The position numbers were made by a program, and so were the translations under genes. Positions 26,001-35,000 of a DNA stretch of 64,000 bases are shown here, one piece after another. Origin of the DNA: Imbricaverruca yamaguchii (Eukaryota; Arthropoda; Thecostraca; Neoverrucidae); the NCBI GenBank assembly GCA_034440575.1, contig JAOTOL010001615.1, positions 397,501 to 461,500 of the forward strand, read 5' to 3'. Position 1 is the stretch's first letter. Each line of letters begins with the position of its first letter. The notes beneath the pieces were generated by a model. That model made no database searches and was not told the DNA's origin. It was given only the letters and a program-made list of their open reading frames with translations.

Positions 26001-29000
26001 TGGAAGAGCTAAGATGTTACTACTCTTCGCCCGCGACCAATCGGCGTGAGATTGACGACGCTACATGACTGAACGGTCGATGTGTCGTAAAACCAATAAC
26101 CAACCAACAACAACAAAGCTCAGATGTTACATCATCTTTCCGCATCGTTGTGAGCGATAGGTCGACTACAAGGGAGACCAGATTCCAGGGCGGCACGGCC
26201 GGTTTCCGGATACGCATCACCCGACGGACTCTTACACCACTCTCCTCGAAGAGAGCACGAATTCTGACACGGAACGGCAAAGCAGTCAGGTTTCTGCCAC
26301 TGCGAAAAAGTGCCAAGGTATGTCGCGAGAACACTGTATTGTACGTGAGGTGGGTAGGGAACTGCCGTAATCTGCATGCATACCGTAGGCCATGCATTTC
26401 ACGTCTCAACGCCAGGGGAGGCTCGTTCGACTCCGCGAGCAGGCTAGCCACCGGCGTGGTTCTAAACGCCCCGGTGGCGATCCGCAGAGCCGCATGCCGT
26501 ACCGCATCGAGAGTACGCTTATTGCTCTTGCAGGCACCGTCATATACATAGCATGCGTAGTCCATCTTATATCTGACGAGTGACCGGTAAACCATCATCA
26601 ATGTCTTTCTATCAGAACCATACGAGGTTCGTGATATACACTTAAACAGGTTCAATGATTTCAAACATTTCTCTTTCAATGTTTTAAAATGTTGTTTGTA
26701 CGTTAACCGGCTATCGAACTGCACCCCAAGGAACTTCGCAATTGTGTGAAGAGGTGTAGACGTGTCGTACAACTCCGTGTTTAGGGTTTGAGAGCATCGC
26801 CTGCGGCAAGTGCGTAGCAACCGCTTTGTTTGTGGAAAAGCGAAGGCTGCGAAAGCTGCACACCATCTGCGGAGGTGGTTTATCGCGGGCTGCAAACGCC
26901 TCGTTAGTGCAATAGTACTAACTGGTAAGGCGCACGAGGTTAGGACTCGGCTCTGATGCCGCATAGTGGACATGGCTCTGATTCCATATAGTGGACATGA
27001 CTCTGATACCATATAGTGGACATGGCTCTGATGCAACATAGTGGACATGACTCTGATTCCATATAGTGGGCATGGCTCTGATACAACATAGTGGACATGA
27101 CTCTGATTCCATATAGTGGGCATGGCTCTGATGCAACATAGTGGACATGACTCTGATACCATATAGTGGACATGGCTCTGATGCAATATAGTGGACATGG
27201 CTCTGATGCAACATAGTGGACATGACTCTGATTCCATATAGTGGGCATGGCTCTGATACAACATAGTGGACATGACTCTGATTCCATATAGTGGGCATGG
27301 CTCTGATGCAACATAGTGGACATGACTCTGATCCCATATAGTGGACATGGCTCTGATACCATATAGTGAACATGGCTCTGATGCAACATAGTGTACATGA
27401 CTCTGATTCCATATAGTGGACATGGCTCTGATACCACATAGAGGCCCATTGAGGACATGAGGGCCCGGAATGGCTTTTAGCGTTGAAGTCTTCGACTTGG
27501 TGCGAACAATGTTCGAAATACTAAATTCTAACGGGACGATGTTCAACTCAGAAACTTTTTATTCGTTAATATTTCAGTCAGGGTTTTCAATAGTGGTAAG
27601 ATATTTGGGAATAATGTATGCGAGGAAATCTAATGGCATGACGATATTGTCCCAGCTGATTCACAAGTCAAACTCCACAAAGAAAAAAGGGGAGCACGTA
27701 ACTGATAAGTTGGGTGTCCTCTGTTCCCTCTCATTCTATTATCAGAACGGGAACCGCTGAATAATAATCCAGTGCGTTAGATGTTCTTACGACGGAGAAG
27801 AGAAGTTCGGGAGAGTGGTCGTCAACCAGCACCATTCCACTTGCAGCGATAAAAATGGTATGCAAATTTCCTAGTCATAACGTTGTGATCAGCATCCAAG
27901 ATGGGCTGCTGTTTTTCAAACTTTTCATGAAGAACCAAGGTGGACCAACAACACATACATGGCTACATAGTAGTTCGATCGGGATCCAAATAGTACTTCA
28001 AAATTCCTACCGAGCACACAATCTCAGTCACCAAATTTTAAACGCAATGCGGGGATTATGGCTGCTGCACACAGAAGCGGGAGCGCTACACAATAACGAT
28101 AGAGATGCTACCATGTAGAAACACCATCACCATGCAAGGCGAAGGTTGGGAGTGAGGCAGAGTCAGGCCGTGGACAGTCACGACAGCCACAGTCCAGGCG
28201 CGAAACGGTCAGAGTGAGGACAGTCACGACAGCTACAGTCCATGCGCGAAACGGTCAGAGTGAGGACAGTCACGACAGCTACAGTCCATGCGCGAAACGG
28301 TCAGAGTGAGGACAGTCACGACAGCTACAGTCCATGCGCGAAACGGTCAGAGTGAGGACAGTCACGACAGCTACAGTCCAGGCGCGAAACGGTCAGAGTG
28401 AGGACAGTCACGACAGCCACAGTCCAGGCGCGAAACGGTCAGAGTGAGGACAGTCACGACAGCCACAGTCCAGGCGCGAAACGGTCAGAGTGAGGACAGT
28501 CACGACAGCCACAGCCAGGCGCGAAACGGCCAGAGTGGGGACAGTCACGACAGCCACAGTCCAGGCGCGAAACGGTCAGAGTGAGGACAGTCACGACAGC
28601 CACAGCCAGGGCGAAACGGCCAGGGGGGGGAAAGCCACAAACGTGGGCGAAACGGTCAGAGTGAGGACAGTACGACAGCCACAGCCAGGCGCGAAACGGT
28701 CAGAGTGAGGACAGTCACGCAGCCAGTCAGGCGCGAAACGGCCAGAGTGGGACAGTCGACAGCCACAGTCCAGGCGCGAAACGGTCAGAGTGAGGAGTAC
28801 GACAGCCACAGCAGGCGCGAAACGGCCAGAGTGGGGACAGTCACGACAGCCACAGCCAGGCGCGAAACGGCCAGAGTGAGGACAGTCACGACAGCCACAG
28901 TCCAGGCGCGAAACGGCCAGAGTGGGGACAGTCACGACAGCCACAGTCCAGGTGCGTCGCAGCTCACCAGCTTCAGTCCAGTGTGCAGGTACTTCACGTC

Positions 29001-32000
29001 TTGCGAGATGAAGCAGCTCAGCTGGAGAAACGTCTCCTTAGACTTGGTGACCGGCTCGTCGTCGGACTCGATGCACTTGAGCTCAGAGCTGAACTCGCCC
29101 ACAAAGTACTGGTCGATCAGCGAGTTGTACCTGCGTCAGAAGCAGATGTCGTTGGAGTGCCTCCGTTGAATGGTAGAAGTTGAACTTAGAAACAGTATGA
29201 TCAAGGGGGTCTTTATTGAACAAGATGTTTGATCACCCCAGTTGATCTCCTTTGCACTAGTATCATGAGCTTTTCAGAATATCGTTAGTATTAGCGAACC
29301 AGCATGGAGGTTTCTCCGACTAGGACAACATCAACGGAAACGTGTGAACCCGCAAAGGCATCTGTTGGCCCCACTTACGCACATAGCCGTGATTTGTCCA
29401 ATTTGGGGTGCACGGTCCCAATTCGTCTGCACCTAGCTCGTCGACGCACTGGATATGTACCATACACCCTGGTGGTCACTTGAAATTGCTGCCACACAAC
29501 TGATAGCATGCCCCTACGGGAACCTTCGATATCACACTCAGCGTCTTTGATTCAATGTATATCTGCTGGGTAGATTTGCGTATGTCCTTCAGTTCGGTGA
29601 CCATTCCGCAAGTCCGGATATACTTCTATGTTAGTGCTGCATCACAGTGTGTTCTTGTACTGGTACCATGTCGACTACCTGGAGATACAAAATACGTGAA
29701 ATATTGTTGCTGGAAGGCACAAAAGCACTATTTATTGTGGGCACGAATTACACCCACGCAACAACAGCCCAAGTGTGACACTGATCAGCCAGCCGAGTGC
29801 TGGGGACTGACTTTGACGGTTTGACCTGCCCGTCGGCGGTCATCTCTTTCCGCACGGACAGCTTCTGCTGCAGGATGATCATCAGTTCGGTCCAACACTC
29901 GTTGGCATCCTGCCGACAGCGGGCTGTGGGTCAATGGGACAGCCGGCTGGGAGTCAGCGGGACGGGAGGCCTGGGGTCAGTGGGACAGCGGGCTGTGGGT
30001 CAGTGGGACAGCCGGCTGGGAGTCAGTGGGACGGGAGGCCTGGGGTCAGTGGGACAGCGGGCTGGGGGTCAGTGGGACAGCCGGCTGGGAGTCAGCGGGA
30101 TGGGAGGCCTGGGGTCAGTGGGACAGCGGGCTGGGGGTCAGTGGGACGGTGGACAGGGTGTCAGTGGGACAGCAGACCAGGGCCAGCGGGACAGCGGGCT
30201 GGGGGTCAGTGGGACAGCGGGCTGGGGGTCAGTGGGACAGCGGGCTGGGAGTCAGTGGGACGGTGGACAGGGTGTCAGTGGGACAGCAGACCAGGGCCAG
30301 CGGGACAGCGGACCACGCAAATGTACGTATGCGCAAATGTGCGTAAATGCAAATGTACGCATGCGCAAATGTACGTAGTCGCAAATGTAGTGTACGTATG
30401 CGCAAATGTATGTAAGCGCAAATGTACGTAAGCGCAAATGTACGTAAATGCAAAAGTACGGGCATGCAAATGTACGTATGCACAAATGTACGTAACCGCA
30501 AATGTACGTAACCACAAAAGTAGGTCAGGATAAATGCATCTAAATACAGCTTTACGTAATCGAGGTGTATGAGAGCCGCACGTGTACGTATGCATACATG
30601 TGGTAACTGGACAAATGTACACAAGTCAAATGTACGTATCACAATTGTACGTAAGCGCAGGTGTACGTATGGATAACATACGCAAGTGTGGCAAGTGTGG
30701 CAAGTGTGGCAAATGTACGCATGCGCAAATGCATACGTACTTTTGCGTACATTTCCGCCTACGTACATTTGCGTAAACGTACATGTGTGTATGCGTACAC
30801 AAGCGCTTTCATACACCTAGGTTGCGTAAAGCTGTACTTACATACATTTGCTCATACGTACTTTTGCGATTGTGTACGTTTGCGCATACATACATTTGTG
30901 CATACGTAATTTTGCACTAAGGTACACTTCTACATATGTACATTGGAACTCACGTACATTTGCGGTTGCGTACATTTGCACATTCGCATATTAGGACTTA
31001 CGTACATTTGCGTTTACGTACATCTACTTACGTACATTAACCATAAGTTCATTTGCTCTTACACACATTTGCTATACGTACATTTACCGTACGTACCTTC
31101 GCGCTTACGTACATATGCGCTAACGCAATCTGCCATACGTACTTTAGCACATACTTACAATTACTTACGTACATATGCCATACGTGCATTTGTCCCTACG
31201 TACATTTGTTCTATAATTGTTTTTGCGCTTACGTACACTTGCAATTACATATATTTACGTATACGCATTTTTGCATATACGTACACTTGCGCATACGTAT
31301 ATTTGCGCTTAGGTACATTTACGCTTACGTAATTTTGCGCATACGTACATTTGCGCTTAGGTACATTTGTGCATACGTACTTTTGTGCACACGTACATTT
31401 GCGCTTACGTACATTTGCGTATAGGTACTTTTGCGCATACGTACATTTACGCTTCCGTACATTTGCGTGTACGTACATTTACGCTTACGTATATTTGCGC
31501 TTACGTACTCTTGTGCATACGTACATTTGCGCTTACGTACTTTTGCGCATATGAACATTTTCGCATATGTACTTTTGTGCTTACGTACCTTTGCACTTAC
31601 GTTTGCACTTACGTACGCAGTGTCCCAAAATTACTTCACCATTAACTGTGTGGATGAAGGAAGAAGTTGCTTGGGAATAGTGAAAGATTGGAAGAAAATA
31701 CAGGATTGTCACTGAAGGATTAAAATGCAGAATGCCTTTCACTTCAGTCACATGCATTTTACATTATTTAACAGTCATATGCATGATGACTGCCCATACA
31801 TCATGTGGCAAAATGGTAAAAACCTAAGATGAGGATGAAATAGCACAGCTCCATTAACTTTGAATTTCCAGGCCACATAGTGAATTATTTTACACTGTAC
31901 GTACGGTTGCACATACGTACATTTGTGGTTACGTACATCAACTATACGTATATCTGCGCTTACGTACAATTGCTATACGTACATTTGCTTACATACATTT

Positions 32001-35000
32001 TCTTACTTACATCAGCCATACGTACCTTTGTCCTAGAATCCGTCCTGTTTGCTCCTCTCGGTAACTTGTACCGCACACAGCCTACATACCTGCTGCGCGA
32101 AGCCGTCCTGTTTGCTCCTCTCGGTAACTTGTACCGCACACAGCCTACATACCTGCTGCGCGAAGCCGCCCTGTTCGCTCCTCTCGGTAACTTGTACCGC
32201 ACACAGCCTACATACCTGCTGCACGAAGCCGCCCTGTTCGCTCCTCTCGGTAACTTGTGCCGCACACAGCCTACATACCTTCTGCACGAAGCCGCCCTGT
32301 TCGCTCCTCTCGGTAACTTGTGCCGCACACAGCCTACATACCTGCTGCGCGAAGCCGCCCTGTTCGCTCCTCTCGGTAACTTGTACCGCACACAGCCTAC
32401 ATACCTGCTGCGCGAAGCCGCCCTGTTCGCTCCTCTCGGTAACTTGTACCGCACACAGCCTACATACCTGCTGCACGAAGCCGCCCTGTTCGCTCCTCTC
32501 GGTAACTTGTGCCGCACACAGCCTACATACCTGCTGCGCGAAGCCGCCCTGTTCGCTCCTCTCGGTAACTTGTGCCGCACACAGCCTACATACCTGCTGC
32601 GCGAAGCCGCCCTGTTCGCTCCTCTCGGTAACTTGTGCCGCACACAGCCTACATACCTGCTGCACGAAGCCGCCCTGTTCGCTCCTCTCGGTAACTTGTG
32701 CCGCACACAGCCTACATACCTGCTGCGCGAAGCCGCCCTGTTCGCTCCTCTCGGTAACTTGTACCGCACACAGCCTACATACCTGCTGCGCGAAGCCGCC
32801 CTGTTCGCTCCTCTCGGTAACTTGTACCGCACACAGCCTACATACCTGCTGCACGAAGCCGCCCTGTTCGCTCCTCTCGGTAACTTGTGCCGCACACAGC
32901 CTACATACCTGCTGCGCGAAGCCGCCCTGTTCGCTCCTCTCGGTAACTTGTGCCGCACACAGCCTACATACCTGCTGCGCGAAGCCGCCCTGTTCGCTCC
33001 TCTCGGTAACTTGTACCGCACACAGCCTCACATACCTGCTGCACGAAGCCGCCCTGTTCGCTCCGCTCGGCGAAGCGGGGGAACGCTGTGTGCAGGACAT
33101 TGAGCATGATGATCGGCGGCACCGATGCCACGTTCTCCATGCTGGAGTAGAGGTCACGGAGCGCCGAGGTCACCGCTTGACCGTAGCCATCGGCCGCGCC
33201 TGGGGATCGCCACAGAGCGGCGGTACAGGTCACAGGGACATACTCACGGAGCGGCGGTACAGGTCATGGGGATACACACCCACAGAGCGGCGGTACAGGT
33301 CACGGGGATACACACTGACCATGCGGCCTGGAAAGCCATCGCTAGGTATGTGCGCCAATTGAAGCCAGTTTTGACGACATACACACTGGGTATGGCTCCA
33401 ATGTAAACACGGTGTATGCAGGCAACAACCAAGCCAGCTTAGCTCGGCTGCAAGCATGAGCGGCAGTGAATTCTATGACAGTATTGTGGTGTAGTTTAAT
33501 CTTAATTTTGACTCTATAATTGTAAAAACACTACCTACCGACAATGTTCCAAGAGCTACAAACCCCTGGCCAATTAATAGCATCCTGTTTTCAACTTGGC
33601 TCAGTTAAATATGCTACCTCATCGCTAGTTCCCCTGCCCTCCATTTCATGACTAATGCGGCTCTCTTTCTCTCCCTCTCTTCCTCTGTATTCTAGTCCTC
33701 AGCTTGCGAGATTAAACAGATTAAACAGACTAGAAGAAGAGGAACATTAAGTTCTTTTACGACGCATTCAACCGAAAGGTCATGTAGCGTCGCCAGCCTC
33801 TCATGCAGATTGGTCGCGGGTGGACTCGATAAATGCCGTCGGTTGTGAGATTAGAACCCACGATCTTGCGACCAATTGTCAGAGACTAAACCGACTAAAG
33901 GCTGAGCTTTAAACAAACATAACCAGGTGCAGCCACTTTTGAGCAACAGTACACAACCGAACGCGGCCTTATGGTCATATACCGCCGACAGTGAATCATT
34001 CGAAGTTACGAAGACGCCAGCTCAAACGTTACACAGCCGACCGCGGATCGCCACCACGTGATCAGTTGGCCGTCCGCGCCGGCGCGTGACTCGCCACCCC
34101 CACTCACCGTAGCCACTCTTAAAGTCGCGCAGGCCGTCGGCCAGCTCGGGCACCGACTTAAGACACTGGACGGTGGCGTTCATGTAGCACGTGTTGCCCA
34201 GGTTGGTGAGGCCGGCTGGCATCTCCATGGCCGTCGCCAGCTCGCTCTCAGTCATGTCCTCGACGAACTTGGTCCGTTCGGCGGGCACCTGCGCGATGTC
34301 CTCCTCCTTGCTGCCCATCATCAGCAGCGTGATACCCTGGCGGCACGGATTGGAGGTCGTGTCGACGGTGAGCGTCGGTTCTCGATCGCACAACAGGCTG
34401 CTGAGGCTCCCGGGAGAATGGAGAAATTCGTAGAGTCTGAAGAAATATCAGATCACTGGAATCGATATCGCTTATTCATCTTGACACACTAATTGAATGA
34501 CAAAGTTAATCAGCTGAGAGCAAACAATGCTTACTTTTGGCAATTAGTTGAGCATTCATTCCACCTACATATCAGTCCACATACAGATTTGCCGGCATTC
34601 CACTGCAAGAACAAACGTTTCACGACGCTCAAGGAGATAAAGGGATACACATACATCGCCTGTAGGCTGGTGAAAGGGTCTTATTTCGTTGTTTGGCTCA
34701 GATATCTCCCTCCCCACAACACTTAAAGCTAAACGTGCTCTGCCCGTGAATACACAAATAGTGGTCAAACGCTTTGCACTCCAAATGGATCAAACTGGTT
34801 GAATCGGTCAGTAAAAGTAGAGCTTGAATCAATTTGGTCCTTCAGTTTCCAAATAGTCAAACACAGCATCAAAATTTGACCATCCAGAAAACTTTGTACG
34901 GAAACTAACGATTTCAGGATGGCGATATAATGGGGAATACCTCCCTATGCAAATTCTCGCAAACGCCAGTAATTGTACGCAGATGATTCCAGCAGATGAT

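Noticed and set aside
28155..28955. CRISPR-like regular array
   Set aside because: The whole unit repeats with no unique spacers, and the genome is animal. The same holds for the other arrays here.
29812..29825. Earlier donor (GTCAAA at 29825) for USP14 exon 5
   Set aside because: It would end in phase 0, whereas exon 6 needs phase 2; the donor GTCAGT at 29811 fits.
31880..33362. Overlapping ORFs of 353-437 codons on both strands
   Set aside because: They read through the 63-bp exon 4 donor array. Only the exon 4 part (33036-33199) is genuine coding sequence.
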